A stretch of DNA of 64,000 bases from Effusibacillus pohliae DSM 22757. Lineage in GTDB: Bacteria; Bacillota; Bacilli; Tumebacillales; Effusibacillaceae. Under the pieces are notes generated by a model, which was not told where the DNA came from, did no database searches, and worked only from the letters and a program-made list of their open reading frames with translations. The stretch is from NCBI RefSeq assembly GCF_000376225.1, contig NZ_AQXL01000119.1:1-64000 (forward strand). Direction: 5' to 3'. Positions 8,824 through 18,173 of the stretch are shown one piece after another. Made by a program: the position numbers and the translations under genes. Numbering within the stretch: the first letter of the stretch is position 1; each line of letters starts with the position of its first letter.

Positions 8824-10397
8824 CTTGCAACTCCCGAATCCCTATGCGCCGTCTCAAACGCTTGCCAGAGCGCCTCCGCCTTGCGCAGCGACTCTTTGTA
8901 CTCGCGCTCCGGAATCGAATCGATCACCACGCCCGCACCCGCCTGCACATAGGCTCTGCCGTTCTGCACCACCATCGTCCGAATCGCAATGTTCAACTCC
9001 ATGTCGCCGTTGAACGACCACCAGCCGAACGAGCCGGTATATACCCCGCGCCGAACAGGTTCCAATTCTTCGATGATCTCCATCGTCCGGATTTTCGGAG
9101 CGCCCGTAATCGTTCCTCCCGGAAACGTGGCGGCCACAAGATCGACCGCGTCAAATCCTTCACGCAGCCTGCCGCTGATATGGGAGACGATATGCATCAC
9201 ATGCGAATATTCCTCGATCGTCATCAGCTCGTCCACGCTGACGGTGCCGTATTCACAAACCCGCCCCAAATCGTTGCGCTCAAGATCCACCAGCATGATG
9301 TGTTCCGCCCGTTCCTTCTCATTTTCGATCAACTCTTGCAGCATCCGCAGATCGTGCTCGCGGTCGCCGCTGCGCTTGCGCGTACCCGCGATCGGACGGG
9401 TCTCCGCCTGATCGCCGCGCAGGCGAACCAGCAGCTCAGGCGAACAACTGACCAGTGACAGCTCGGGAAACTCAATCAATCCCATATAAGGCGAAGGGTT
9501 GATGCGACGCAGCTGATCATACACCGCCCGCGGAGATACCCGGATCGGTCGCGATTCGCGCAGAGACAGATTCACCTGGAACACATCCCCTGCCCGGATA
9601 TACTCCTTAATCCGCTCCACAGCCGCTTCAAATTCCGGCTGGGACAGCGACCGTTCCGAATCCTCGGGAGAATGGGTCACCCGTTGCTGGGAAGCATTGG
9701 TTCCTTCCGATGAAGTATTGGCCACCGAACCCTGTTCGATGCGCGTCCCTTCCGGCAAGGGTGCCCGCCCCGTATGCCCGTCCGCATCCCGCTGTTCCGA
9801 ATGGAGCGGTTCATCAGCGATCCACCGCCAGATCTCGTGCAACCGGCGTTCCGCCTGTTCATACTCATCGATCGACGACATCGATGTAGCCAGATACAGT
9901 TCCTCCGTCTGATGGTCGATGACGATCAACCAGCCAGGTTCCACCACATACAGATCGGGCGTCAAAAGATCATCGACTGCGATCTCCGGCAAGCGCTCAA
10001 TCGCTCGGGCCAAATCGTACGCCAAAAACCCGACCAACCCGCACAAAAAAGGCGGCAGCTCGCTTGCTCCCTGTTCGGGCGATGTCAACTCCCGGTTTCG
10101 TGGGGCCCGCCGTTCTTGCAACAACTTACGCAAAAGCTGCAACGGATGCCCGCTTGTCCCGTCACTGGCCAGCCCATTTTTCACTTGCAAAATCGTCCGC
10201 GGATCGCCGCCGATCAAACTGTACCGTCCCGCCTTGCCGCTTTCCAACAGAAAGCGGTGGTTGCCCGCAGGTGTTCGCAGGTAGAGATCCCACGGCGACG
10301 CGGCAGCTTTTCCCGCTTCCATCCAGACAGGAACGACCCTATATGTAGCGAGCAGGCGCTCTGCCGCCGCCCGCTCCGGTTTTATGCTGTTCCGCAC
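8820..10397 (-). CDS. pabB: Aminodeoxychorismate synthase component I
   Basis: Chorismate-utilising enzyme that aminates chorismate with ammonia from PabA. The 525-residue product has the conserved C-terminal half: [74 protein letters not shown] and [20 protein letters not shown]. The stretch around residues 195-240 is low in complexity and looks like a linker. The motif is PIAGT (as in anthranilate synthase and many Gram-positive PabBs) rather than the PIKGT of E. coli PabB. Operon context with pabA, pabC and folP decides for PabB over TrpE. Start is a GTG with GAGGT 7 nt upstream. Confidence 0.92.
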   Translation of the reverse strand: MRNSIKPERAAAERLLATYRVVPVWMEAGKAAASPWDLYLRTPAGNHRFLLESGKAGRYSLIGGDPRTILQVKNGLASDGTSGHPLQLLRKLLQERRAPRNRELTSPEQGASELPPFLCGLVGFLAYDLARAIERLPEIAVDDLLTPDLYVVEPGWLIVIDHQTEELYLATSMSSIDEYEQAERRLHEIWRWIADEPLHSEQRDADGHTGRAPLPEGTRIEQGSVANTSSEGTNASQQRVTHSPEDSERSLSQPEFEAAVERIKEYIRAGDVFQVNLSLRESRPIRVSPRAVYDQLRRINPSPYMGLIEFPELSLVSCSPELLVRLRGDQAETRPIAGTRKRSGDREHDLRMLQELIENEKERAEHIMLVDLERNDLGRVCEYGTVSVDELMTIEEYSHVMHIVSHISGRLREGFDAVDLVAATFPGGTITGAPKIRTMEIIEELEPVRRGVYTGSFGWWSFNGDMELNIAIRTMVVQNGRAYVQAGAGVVIDSIPEREYKESLRKAEALWQAFETAHRDSGVAR

Positions 10398-10453
10398 ACT
10401 CGCTACCTCATTTCAAGCCCGTTTCAATATAGGTACACTCTCTTATCATAATG

Positions 10454-10485
10454 AAAATAGCCCGTGAAAGCCACGGGCTATTTTT
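10454..10485 (-). terminator. Terminator between cysK and pabB
   Basis: Perfect AAAATAGCCCGTG/CACGGGCTATTTT hairpin with a five-base loop, followed on the minus strand by T-rich sequence. The arms end in A/T runs on both sides, so it could work in either direction. Confidence 0.85.
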
Positions 10486-10507
10486 GCTGGTGCGATGTTC
10501 GATTAGA

Positions 10508-11434
10508 TTATTCGAATTGGAACAGCGCGGTGGACAGATAGCGCTCGCCTGTCGACGGAGCAACCGTCACCACTTTCTTCCCTTTCCCCAGTTGCTTAGC
10601 CACCTGCAGTGCCGCGAAGATGTTCGCGCCGGACGAGATGCCGACCAGGATGCCTTCCTCTTTCGCCACTTTACGCGAGTATTCGAACGCCACTTCGTTA
10701 TCGACCGTTATCACTTCGTCGATCAATTCGCGATTCAGAATGTCAGGCACAAAGCCCGCCCCGATCCCCTGAATCTTGTGCGGACCCGGTTGCCCGCCGG
10801 ACAACACCGGCGAAGCGGACGGCTCCACCGCCACGATTTTTACGTGCGGCCCGATTTCTTTTTTCAACACTTCACCTACACCGGTGATCGTACCGCCTGT
10901 GCCGACACCAGCGACAAACGCGTCGACCTGTCCGTCCATGTCTTCCAAGATCTCGCGGGCGGTCGTTTCGCGGTGAATTTTCGGGTTGGCAGGGTTTTTA
11001 AACTGCTGCGGCACAAAATATTCCGGATGCTCCGCTTTGATTTCCTCCGCTTTTGCAATCGCGCCTTTCATGCCCTGCGCGCCCGGCGTCAACACCAGCT
11101 CCGCTCCGTATGCGCGCAGCAGATTGCGGCGCTCGATCGACATCGTGTCCGGCATCACGAGCACCGCCCGATATCCTTTGGCAGCCGCCATCATCGCCAA
11201 ACCGATCCCCGTGTTGCCGGAGGTCGGTTCGAGGATCGTATCACCCGGCTTGAGAATTCCTTCTTTTTCCGCCTCTTCGACCATCGACAGGGCGATCCGG
11301 TCTTTGACGGAGCCACCGGGGTTAAACGATTCGAGTTTCAGATAGATTTCCGCATCCTCCGGTCCTGCGACCTTGTGCAATTTGACAATCGGTGTGCGGC
11401 CGATCAATTCCGCAATCGAGTTGGCTACTTTCAC
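10508..11434 (-). CDS. cysK: Cysteine synthase (O-acetylserine sulfhydrylase)
   Basis: PLP enzyme that makes cysteine from O-acetylserine and sulfide. The 308-residue product has [13 protein letters not shown], the PLP-lysine motif [16 protein letters not shown] (Lys near residue 44), [14 protein letters not shown], the phosphate-binding loop [14 protein letters not shown], and [12 protein letters not shown] near the C terminus. The start is a GTG with AGGGGG about 8 nt upstream. It is a single-gene unit ended by its own hairpin. I looked for a CymR site upstream and could not identify one. Confidence 0.97.
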   Translation of the reverse strand: MKVANSIAELIGRTPIVKLHKVAGPEDAEIYLKLESFNPGGSVKDRIALSMVEEAEKEGILKPGDTILEPTSGNTGIGLAMMAAAKGYRAVLVMPDTMSIERRNLLRAYGAELVLTPGAQGMKGAIAKAEEIKAEHPEYFVPQQFKNPANPKIHRETTAREILEDMDGQVDAFVAGVGTGGTITGVGEVLKKEIGPHVKIVAVEPSASPVLSGGQPGPHKIQGIGAGFVPDILNRELIDEVITVDNEVAFEYSRKVAKEEGILVGISSGANIFAALQVAKQLGKGKKVVTVAPSTGERYLSTALFQFE

Positions 11435-11488
11435 TGAATGGGCCCCCTTTAATTCCCGAGTAAACTAGTTGGTTTAATCCTTATTTTA

Positions 11489-12370
11489 CTACTTTTGTTC
11501 GATCCGGTCAATCAGCGTTTCCAATTCCTCGCCGGAGAAAGCATATTTTTCCTTGCAGAAGGAACAGACCAATTCCGCTCCCTGATCCTCTTCCAGCAGT
11601 CTGCGCAGCTCGTTCACCCCCAGCGAAACGAGTACCCCTATCAAACGTTCCCGGTTGCAGGTACAGCGAAACAAAACCGGGATGGTTTCGTGAAATTTCA
11701 CATTCCCCGGGATCAATCGGGTCAAAATTTGTTCCGGCGTCGTTCCTTCCGACAGCAGGGAGGTCACGCTCGGCAGGCCGGACAGTTGTTGCTCGATGTA
11801 TGCAATGTCCTCTTCCGCCACTCCCGGTAGCAGCTGGACGATAAATCCGCCTGCCGTCTTGACCGTATAATCCCGGTCGACCAGCACACCGACACCGACG
11901 ACCGAAGGCGTTTGCTCACTTTGTGCAAAATAGTAGGCAAAATCTTCCCCCAACTCGCCGGAGACGATCTGCACAGAACCTCGATAGGGTTCTTTCAGTC
12001 CCAAGTCTTTGATCACATACAAAAATCCGTCCGTGCCGACCGCTCCCGCCACATCCAATTTGCCCGCGGCGTTGAGCGGCAGGTCGACTTGCGGATTGGT
12101 CGCGTAGGCGCGAACTTCCCCTTTCGCGTTGGCATCCACCAAAATCTGGCCGATCGGTCCGTTGCCTTTGACCTGAATCGTCAACCGGTCATCCCCTTTT
12201 AACATCACGCCCATCATGGCGCCAGCGGTAGCCGCCCGGCCAATCGCCGCCGTTGCCACCGGAGTCGCCTGCTGCCTGCGGCGAATCTCTTCCACCAGTC
12301 GTGTCGTGATCGCGCCAAACGCCCGCAGCTTCCCCTCGAGCGCCGTAGCGCGCACAATATAATCGCTCAT
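11489..12370 (-). CDS. hslO: Redox-activated chaperone Hsp33
   Basis: Holdase chaperone switched on by oxidation of a zinc site. The 293-residue product starts MSDYIVRATALEGKLRAF, typical of the family. Its C-terminal zinc-switch is intact: a CxC (FRCTCNRERLIGVLVSLG) and a CxxC (ELVCSFCKEKYAFS), the four ligands of the redox switch. GGAGGG lies just before the ATG. It is separated from cysK by 54 nt and may be read through into it; in B. subtilis hslO also precedes cysK. Confidence 0.96.
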   Translation of the reverse strand: MSDYIVRATALEGKLRAFGAITTRLVEEIRRRQQATPVATAAIGRAATAGAMMGVMLKGDDRLTIQVKGNGPIGQILVDANAKGEVRAYATNPQVDLPLNAAGKLDVAGAVGTDGFLYVIKDLGLKEPYRGSVQIVSGELGEDFAYYFAQSEQTPSVVGVGVLVDRDYTVKTAGGFIVQLLPGVAEEDIAYIEQQLSGLPSVTSLLSEGTTPEQILTRLIPGNVKFHETIPVLFRCTCNRERLIGVLVSLGVNELRRLLEEDQGAELVCSFCKEKYAFSGEELETLIDRIEQK

Positions 12371-12500
12371 GCTGGCCCTCCTACGATCAACTGTCCTTTT
12401 CCCATCTATGTTAGCATGTTCTGCCGGCCGGAAGAAGTATGCAGGTGGTGCAGTGTGGGAATAGAGCCAGGAACAACGCGGGTTTCTGAGCGCGCAACGA
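12371..12500. other. Non-coding spacer upstream of hslO
   Basis: About 130 bases between the small-RNA terminator and the hslO start. The hslO promoter should lie here because the terminator at 12501-12524 blocks reading from upstream, but I find no hexamer pair convincing enough to annotate. Confidence 0.4.
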
Positions 12501-12524
12501 GAAAAAAGGGCCCATCAGGGCCCA
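12501..12524 (-). terminator. Terminator of the candidate small RNA
   Basis: Minus strand: six GC pairs (GGGCCC at 12518-12523 and 12508-12513) with an ATCA loop and six T at 12502-12507. Compact and strong. Confidence 0.85.
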
Positions 12525-12568
12525 CAGGAAGGAAGGTTGCCAGACAGTAACCAGACAGTACGATTCTC
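12501..12568 (-). ncRNA. Candidate Fur-regulated small RNA, about 67 nt
   Basis: Minus-strand transcript predicted from a near-consensus promoter (12575-12604) to an intrinsic terminator (12501-12524). The predicted RNA starts near 12567-12568 with GAGAAUCGUACUG, contains a tandem repeat of UACUGUCUGG, then a CU-rich single-stranded segment CAACCUUCCUUCCUGU, and ends in GGGCCC-UGAU-GGGCCC followed by six U. The CU-rich part is complementary to Shine-Dalgarno sequences, a feature shared with known regulators such as FsrA and RsaE. No ribosome binding site is present. An ATG lies at the predicted start point, so a leaderless short peptide is the main alternative. The identification is inference from promoter, operator and terminator only. 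Confidence 0.6.
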
Positions 12569-12574
12569 ATCTTC

Positions 12575-12604
12575 ATTATACTTGAGAAAGATTCTCATTG
12601 TCAA
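12575..12604 (-). promoter_or_regulatory. SigA promoter with an internal Fur-type operator
   Basis: Minus strand: TTGACA (12599-12604), 18-nt spacer, TATAAT (12575-12580). The spacer contains the 15-bp palindrome TGAGAAAGATTCTCA (12583-12597), a 6-3-6 inverted repeat that fits the Fur box TGATAATNATTATCA at 12 of 14 defined positions. A further half-site ATTCTCA lies at 12563-12569. Binding here would occlude RNA polymerase. Confidence 0.75.
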
Positions 12605-12681
12605 TTGGATTTTGGATGGAAAATTTTTTCAAACTAGAACGAATGCATGATTGCCACCGACTCCGGACGCCACCCCTATCT

Positions 12682-12709
12682 CGAACAAACTTTCCCTTTT
12701 TGTTATACT
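12682..12709 (+). promoter_or_regulatory. LexA-type box and -10 upstream of dinB
   Basis: CGAACAAACTTTCC (12682-12695) matches the Gram-positive SOS box CGAAC-N4-GTTYG/C with one mismatch in the right half. A TATACT -10 follows at 12704-12709, so LexA bound here would cover the -35 region. This fits dinB as an SOS gene. Confidence 0.6.
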
Positions 12710-12730
12710 AAAATCGGGAGGGATTGGGCG

Positions 12731-13915
12731 ATGGACAACCGTCGAATCCTGCATGTCGACATGGATGCATTTTTTGCGGCGATTGAACAGCGGGACAATC
12801 CGTCCTTACGGGGGAAACCGGTGATTGTCGGCGGATCGGTCGAATCGCGCGGCGTCGTCTCGACCGCTTCGTACGAAGCGCGGCGCTACGGCGTGCATTC
12901 GGCGATGCCGATGACGGAGGCGAAGCGGCGGTGTCCGCACGCTGTGTTTTTGCCTGTGAACGGAACCAAATATCGGCAGGTATCCCGCCAGATTTTTCGG
13001 ATCTTCCGGAGGTATACGCCATTAGTGGAGGGGCTGTCGCTCGATGAAGCGTTTCTCGACTTGACCGGCTGCGAAACCCTGTTCGGGCCGGCCATTCAGA
13101 TCGCCCAAAAAATCAAGTCGGAGATCCGAAACGAAGTCGAACTGACTGCATCCGTCGGCCTGTCTTATTGCAAGTTTCTCGCAAAAATGGCGTCCGACAT
13201 GAACAAGCCGGACGGCCTGACGGTGATCGGCCCGCACGACCTTGCCACAAAAATCCACCCGTTGCCGATCTCCAAACTGTGGGGAGTCGGCCAAAAATCG
13301 GCCCTGCAACTGGAACGGCTGGGAATCCGGACGATCGGCGACGCCGCCCGCATGGACCTGCCGGCGATCCGCCACTACATGGGCAGCTTGGCCGACCACA
13401 TTTACATGCTGGCGCAAGGAGTCGATCCCCGTCCTGTCGAGCCCGATCAGGACCGAAAATCGATCGGACAGGAAGTCACCTTTCCGGAAGATGTGGGGGA
13501 CATCAACTTTCTGCATACAACGTTGCTGGCGCAGGCGGAGACGATCGGACGGGAACTGCGCCAGCGCGGTCTGGAAGCAAAAACGGTGACGTTGAAATTG
13601 CGCTACCCTTCTTTTCAGACGATCACCCGCAGCCAGACGCTGCCCGAGCCTACCCAACTGGACGACACCATCTACCGGATCGCCCGTGCACTGTTGTTCA
13701 AGTGCAGGCTGGAACCGCTGGACAAAGTGCGGCTGATCGGAATATCCGCCAGCGGACTGGTGCCGAAGCGAGGCTACCAACAGGTCACCCTGTTTGACGA
13801 AACGCCGGAAAAATCGCAGAAACTGATGCAAGCGGTCGATCGAATCCGGGACAAATTCGGCGAGCGTGCCGTCACAAGAGCGAGGCTGGTGAAGAAAGAT
13901 CTGCCGCAAAAGTAA
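12731..13915 (+). CDS. dinB: DNA polymerase IV (Y-family)
   Basis: Error-prone translesion polymerase. The 394-residue product has the catalytic motif HVDMDAFFAAIEQRDNP with the metal-binding aspartate at the N terminus, the second acidic site in EGLSLDEAFLDLTG, SVGLSYCKFLAKMASDMNKP in the palm, helix-hairpin-helix sequence KLWGVGQKSALQLERLGI in the thumb, and a C-terminal beta-clamp-binding peptide QVTLFD. I chose the ATG at 12731 with GGGAGG about 10 nt upstream over an open extension to 12647 that runs through the promoter. It is the only plus-strand gene in the left 25 kb. A LexA-type box lies in its promoter. Confidence 0.96.
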   Translation: MDNRRILHVDMDAFFAAIEQRDNPSLRGKPVIVGGSVESRGVVSTASYEARRYGVHSAMPMTEAKRRCPHAVFLPVNGTKYRQVSRQIFRIFRRYTPLVEGLSLDEAFLDLTGCETLFGPAIQIAQKIKSEIRNEVELTASVGLSYCKFLAKMASDMNKPDGLTVIGPHDLATKIHPLPISKLWGVGQKSALQLERLGIRTIGDAARMDLPAIRHYMGSLADHIYMLAQGVDPRPVEPDQDRKSIGQEVTFPEDVGDINFLHTTLLAQAETIGRELRQRGLEAKTVTLKLRYPSFQTITRSQTLPEPTQLDDTIYRIARALLFKCRLEPLDKVRLIGISASGLVPKRGYQQVTLFDETPEKSQKLMQAVDRIRDKFGERAVTRARLVKKDLPQK

Positions 13916-13943
13916 AATGGTGTGCATTGGCACATCCCTCGCC

Positions 13944-14711
13944 CTAGTACCGATTTTTTTCCCAAATCATGCGCAACCCTTTCAATGTCAAAAACGGATC
14001 GACTTCTTCGATCGTGTACGAGTCGGCCGCGATCAGTTTGGCGAAGCCGCCTGTGGCGATCACTTTGAACGGCAGCCCGAATTCCTGTTTGATTCGGTTG
14101 ACGATGCCATCCACTTGGCCGATAAATCCGTAATAGACGCCCGACTGAATGTTGCTGACCGTGTTCCGGCCCACGACAACCGGCGGCCGAACCAATTCGA
14201 TGCGCGGCAGTTTGGCCGCCCGCTGGAACAGCGCTTCCGTCGAGATGCCGATCCCCGGTGCAATCGGGCCTCCCAAATACTGGCCTTTCTCATTGAGGAC
14301 ACAGAACGTCGTGGCCGTACCAAAATCAACGACAATCAGCGGCGGACCGTAAAGCTCGAGCGCGGCCACCGCGTTGACAATCCGGTCTGCGCCGACTTCC
14401 CGCGGATTTTCCATCTGGATGTTGAGGCCGGTTTTGATCCCGGGCCCTACCACCAGCGGCTTGATGCCAAAATATTTGTCACACATTCGCTCCAGCGCGA
14501 ACATCAAAGGCGGCACCACGGATGAAATGACGATCGCCCGAATGTCGGCAAACCGGATGCCTTTGTCGTGAAACAGATTTTTGACGATGATGCCGAGTTC
14601 GTCTTCCGTCCGTTCCCGCAACGTGGCGATCCGCCAGTGATGGGCGAGCGTGTCTCCGTCATACACACCCAGCACGATGTTTGTGTTTCCCACATCAACG
14701 ACAAAAATCAA
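13944..14711 (-). CDS. coaX: Type III pantothenate kinase
   Basis: First step of coenzyme A synthesis, phosphorylating pantothenate. The 255-residue product has the ASKHA ATPase signatures of Coa[18 protein letters not shown] at the N terminus, [15 protein letters not shown] in the middle, [15 protein letters not shown], and [16 protein letters not shown]. The start is a TTG with GGAGG about 8 nt upstream. It lies between nadC and the convergent dinB; in B. subtilis coaX lies between ftsH and hslO. Confidence 0.95.
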   Translation of the reverse strand: MIFVVDVGNTNIVLGVYDGDTLAHHWRIATLRERTEDELGIIVKNLFHDKGIRFADIRAIVISSVVPPLMFALERMCDKYFGIKPLVVGPGIKTGLNIQMENPREVGADRIVNAVAALELYGPPLIVVDFGTATTFCVLNEKGQYLGGPIAPGIGISTEALFQRAAKLPRIELVRPPVVVGRNTVSNIQSGVYYGFIGQVDGIVNRIKQEFGLPFKVIATGGFAKLIAADSYTIEEVDPFLTLKGLRMIWEKNRY

Positions 14712-14740
14712 GGCGATTCCTCCCGCTCCCCTTGCCGGCC

Positions 14741-15592
14741 TTATGACGGTTCGTCGGTCAACAGCTCAAGCGTGATATCCAGATGCCTCGCTGCTGATGT
14801 CAAGGCGCTGACAGTGATATAATCGACACCCGTCTTTGCGATGTCGACGATCGTTTCCTCCGTTACGTCGCCTGACACTTCGGTGATCGCCCGGCCGCCA
14901 ATGCGGTCGACCGCCTCGCGGATCTCCTCCGGATTCATGCCGCCCAACAGGATGATGTCCGCTTTCACTTCCAGTGCGTCCTCGATCTGTTCCAGGCAGT
15001 CGACTTCGACCGCGACTTTCGTCGTGTGCGGAATGTGATGGCGGGCAGCCATGATCGCTTGCCGGGTGCCGCCGGCGATCCGAATATGATTCTGTTTGAT
15101 GACCACCGCGTCAAACAGGCCGAACCGGTGGTTGCGGCCGCCGCCGACGGTGACCGCATATTTTTCCAGCAGCCGCAGACCTGGTGTGGTTTTGCGGGTA
15201 TCCACGATTTTCGCATTGTAGTAGCGAATCAGTTCGACAAACCGGGTGGTGCGGGTCGCAATTCCGGACAAACGCTGCAGGAAGTTCAAAGCCACCCGTT
15301 CGGCCGTCAGGATGGAACGAGCGGACCCCGCGATTTCGAGGATGGCTTGCCCGGCGGCCACCGCGTCGCCGTCTTTCGCGCGGGGAGTTAGCCGCAAACC
15401 GGAATCCATCGTCTTGAACACCAGTTCCGCAATCGGAAGTCCTGCCAGGATGCCCGGTTCTTTCATCACCAGGCTGGCTTTAGCCTGCTGTTCCGGCGGT
15501 ACAATGCTGTTCGTCGTGATGTCGCCAAACCCGATATCTTCTTCCAATGCCCGGGAAATATAAGGTTTGATCACTCGCAGATCCAAATTCAT
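14741..15592 (-). CDS. nadC: Nicotinate-nucleotide pyrophosphorylase
   Basis: Makes nicotinic acid mononucleotide from quinolinate and PRPP in de novo NAD synthesis. The 283-residue chain shows [17 protein letters not shown] at the N terminus, [26 protein letters not shown], the phosphoribosyl motif [18 protein letters not shown], and the quinolinate-binding arginine region [20 protein letters not shown]. The ATG at 15592 has AGAGGTG 8 nt upstream. No nadA or nadB is in the window. It sits between ftsH and coaX, 29 nt ahead of coaX, so the two cofactor genes are probably co-transcribed. Confidence 0.95.
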   Translation of the reverse strand: MNLDLRVIKPYISRALEEDIGFGDITTNSIVPPEQQAKASLVMKEPGILAGLPIAELVFKTMDSGLRLTPRAKDGDAVAAGQAILEIAGSARSILTAERVALNFLQRLSGIATRTTRFVELIRYYNAKIVDTRKTTPGLRLLEKYAVTVGGGRNHRFGLFDAVVIKQNHIRIAGGTRQAIMAARHHIPHTTKVAVEVDCLEQIEDALEVKADIILLGGMNPEEIREAVDRIGGRAITEVSGDVTEETIVDIAKTGVDYITVSALTSAARHLDITLELLTDEPS

Positions 15593-15631
15593 AAACGGCA
15601 CCTCTTGCCTTCGGGAAATCCCCGTTGGGTT

Positions 15632-15662
15632 CCAGAAAAGCACCCGGTTCCCCGGGTGCTTT
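15632..15662 (-). terminator. Terminator between ftsH and nadC
   Basis: Hairpin AAAGCACCCGG/CCGGGTGCTTT followed on the minus strand by TTCTGG. The U-tail is short, so read-through into nadC is possible. Confidence 0.7.
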
Positions 15663-15691
15663 CCGATCGATTTTCTGAAAAATCGCTATCC

Positions 15692-17557
15692 CTAACTGTT
15701 TTCCTGGATCTCATCAGCCGCCTGATCATTCGTCGGTGCATCCTTCTGGTCGTCCAGCGGTTGCCCTTTCATCAGCGCCTCGATCTGCGCTTTGTCAAGT
15801 GTTTCTTTTTCCAAGAGGGTTTGTGCCAGCAGTTCCAGTTTGTCACGGTGCTCCGTCAGAACCTGTTCCGTTCGCTTGTAACAGAGATCGATCATCTCCC
15901 GCATTTCCTTGTCGATCTCATATGCGATCGCGTCGCTGTAGTTTTGCTCGGTCGCGATGTCGCGCCCGAGGAACACCTGGCCCTGGCGATGGCCGAACTG
16001 CAGCGGGCCCAATTTTTCGCTCATGCCGAATTCGGTGATCATCCGGCGGATAATGCCGGTCGCCCGCTCCAAGTCGTTGTGGGCTCCCGTCGAAATCTCG
16101 CCCAGCACCAACTGTTCCGCCACCCGGCCGCCGAGCAGCCCGCACACTTTGTCAAGCATTTCGCCTTTGGTCGCAAACCAGCGGTCTTCCTTCGGCAGCA
16201 TGACCGTATATCCACCCGCCATACCGCGCGGGATAATCGTCACTTTGTGCACTTCGTCGGCGCCTTCCAGGAAGTAGCCGACCACCGCATGGCCCGCTTC
16301 GTGGTAAGCCACCAGCCGGCGCTCCTTTTCCGAAATGACGCGCGATTTTTTTTCCGGTCCGGCGATCACCCGGTCGATCGCTTCATCGATTTCCGGCATC
16401 CCGATTTCTTTCTTGTTCCGTCTGGCCGCCAGCAGGGCCGCTTCGTTCAGCAGGTTCTCCAGGTCCGCGCCGGTGAACCCTGGCGTCATTTTGGCGATGC
16501 GGTCCAGATCGATTTCGTCCGCCAACGGCTTGTTCCTGGCGTGCACTTTCAGGATCTCTTCCCGTCCCTTGACATCCGGCCGGTCGACGGTGATCTGCCG
16601 GTCAAACCGTCCCGGACGCAGCAGTGCCGGGTCGAGAATATCCGGACGGTTGGTGGCGGCGATGATGATAATGCCTTCGTTCGCACCGAATCCGTCCATC
16701 TCAACCAGCAACTGGTTCAACGTTTGTTCCCGCTCGTCGTGGCCACCGCCCAGACCCGCTCCGCGGTGACGGCCGACAGCATCGATTTCGTCGATGAAGA
16801 TGATGCAAGGCGCGTTTTTCTTCGCCTGCTCAAACAGGTCGCGAACGCGTGACGCACCGACCCCGACAAACATCTCCACAAAATCAGAACCGGAGATGGA
16901 GAAAAACGGGACCCCCGCTTCCCCGGCGACCGCCCGCGCCAGCAGCGTCTTCCCGGTGCCGGGAGGCCCTACCAGCAGCACCCCTTTCGGGATGCGCGCC
17001 CCCAATGCGGCAAATTTGCGGGGGTCTTTCAGGAATTCGACCACTTCGACCAGTTCGTTCTTCTCTTCATCGGCGCCGGCCACATCGTTGAACGTGACTT
17101 TCTTTTTGTCTTCGGTGTACAGTTTCGCCCGGCTCTTGCCGAAATTCATCACCTTCGAGCCGCCGCCCTGCGCCTGGTTGAGGAAGAAGAAAAACAGGAC
17201 AAACATGATGATAAACGGCAAGATCCCGGTAAAGATCGTGATCCATACCGAATCGCGAGGAGGCTCGTTGATCTTGACATCCGCCTTGGTGGTCAACAGT
17301 TCCTGCGACACCACTTCGCTGATGATCGCGCGGGAAGTGATTTTCTCGCCGTTCGCCAGCGTTACGTTCATCCGCAGCGTCAGGCCGTCCGGCGTCACCT
17401 CAACGGATCGCACGTTCCCCGTGCGCAATTGCTCCATCACATAGTTGAACGGTTTTTCGGCCGTTTCTTGCGTACCGTTCGTGATAAAGCTGACAATCCC
17501 CACAATGATCAGGAAGATCATTAGATAAAATCCGAGATTCCGGAAAACTTTGTTCAT
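15692..17557 (-). CDS. ftsH: ATP-dependent zinc metalloprotease FtsH
   Basis: Membrane-anchored AAA+ protease for quality control. The 621-residue product has two N-terminal transmembrane segments (about 8-26 and 104-127) flanking an extracellular domain, a Walker A GPPGTGKT at 197-204, Walker [12 protein letters not shown], the second region of homology [20 protein letters not shown], and the zinc-binding HEAGH at 419-423 with the downstream Asp in [18 protein letters not shown] lies just before the ATG. As in B. subtilis it follows tilS-hpt. Confidence 0.98.
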   Translation of the reverse strand: MNKVFRNLGFYLMIFLIIVGIVSFITNGTQETAEKPFNYVMEQLRTGNVRSVEVTPDGLTLRMNVTLANGEKITSRAIISEVVSQELLTTKADVKINEPPRDSVWITIFTGILPFIIMFVLFFFFLNQAQGGGSKVMNFGKSRAKLYTEDKKKVTFNDVAGADEEKNELVEVVEFLKDPRKFAALGARIPKGVLLVGPPGTGKTLLARAVAGEAGVPFFSISGSDFVEMFVGVGASRVRDLFEQAKKNAPCIIFIDEIDAVGRHRGAGLGGGHDEREQTLNQLLVEMDGFGANEGIIIIAATNRPDILDPALLRPGRFDRQITVDRPDVKGREEILKVHARNKPLADEIDLDRIAKMTPGFTGADLENLLNEAALLAARRNKKEIGMPEIDEAIDRVIAGPEKKSRVISEKERRLVAYHEAGHAVVGYFLEGADEVHKVTIIPRGMAGGYTVMLPKEDRWFATKGEMLDKVCGLLGGRVAEQLVLGEISTGAHNDLERATGIIRRMITEFGMSEKLGPLQFGHRQGQVFLGRDIATEQNYSDAIAYEIDKEMREMIDLCYKRTEQVLTEHRDKLELLAQTLLEKETLDKAQIEALMKGQPLDDQKDAPTNDQAADEIQENS

Positions 17558-17612
17558 CTTTACCTCCTCCCGGTCACAACCCGGAAAACATAGCAGCGAC
17601 CTTTCTACTTTG

Positions 17613-18149
17613 TCAACTGTATACTTGCGGCTTCAAAACCCCGACGTACGGCAGATTCCGATATTTTTCCGCATAATCGAGACCGTACCCGACGATAAAT
17701 TCATCCGGCACTTCGAATCCTGTATAGTCCGGTGTAATTTCGATCTTGCGGCCGCCGGGTTTGTCAAACAGAGCGACGATCTTGACGGATGCCGCGTTGC
17801 GACGAAGCAGGGAGTCCCGCAGATACGACAGAGTCAGTCCTGTATCGACTATGTCCTCTACAATCAGCACATGCCGGCCCTCAACGCCCGTTTCCAAGTC
17901 TTTCAGGATTCGCACGACACCTGACGACTTGGTCGATGCGCCGTAGCTGGAGATCGCCATAAAGTCCATTTCCACGGGAACGTCGATGCGTTTCACCAAA
18001 TCGGCCATGAACATCACAGCGCCTTTCAGAACACAAACGACCAGCGGATTTTTGTCCTCGTAATCCCGGGCGATCCGCTCTCCCAGTTCGCGAATCCGGG
18101 TCTGAATCTGTTCCTCGGTGAACAGGATTTCCTTGATATCACCGTGCAT
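17613..18149 (-). CDS. hpt: Hypoxanthine-guanine phosphoribosyltransferase
   Basis: Purine salvage: joins hypoxanthine or guanine to PRPP. The 178-residue product has [19 protein letters not shown], the PRPP-binding loop [14 protein letters not shown] around residues 95-110, [14 protein letters not shown], and the C-terminal [20 protein letters not shown] typical of HPRT. AGGAGG lies about 10 nt before the ATG. It lies 24 nt after tilS and 55 nt before ftsH, the conserved tilS-hpt-ftsH order. Confidence 0.97.
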   Translation of the reverse strand: MHGDIKEILFTEEQIQTRIRELGERIARDYEDKNPLVVCVLKGAVMFMADLVKRIDVPVEMDFMAISSYGASTKSSGVVRILKDLETGVEGRHVLIVEDIVDTGLTLSYLRDSLLRRNAASVKIVALFDKPGGRKIEITPDYTGFEVPDEFIVGYGLDYAEKYRNLPYVGVLKPQVYS

Positions 18150-18173
18150 TCTGGTTTGTACCTCCTGAACTGT

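Noticed and set aside
11435-11488. CymR operator upstream of cysK
   Set aside because: An imperfect palindrome around ACTAGT is present but does not fit a CymR site well enough to claim.
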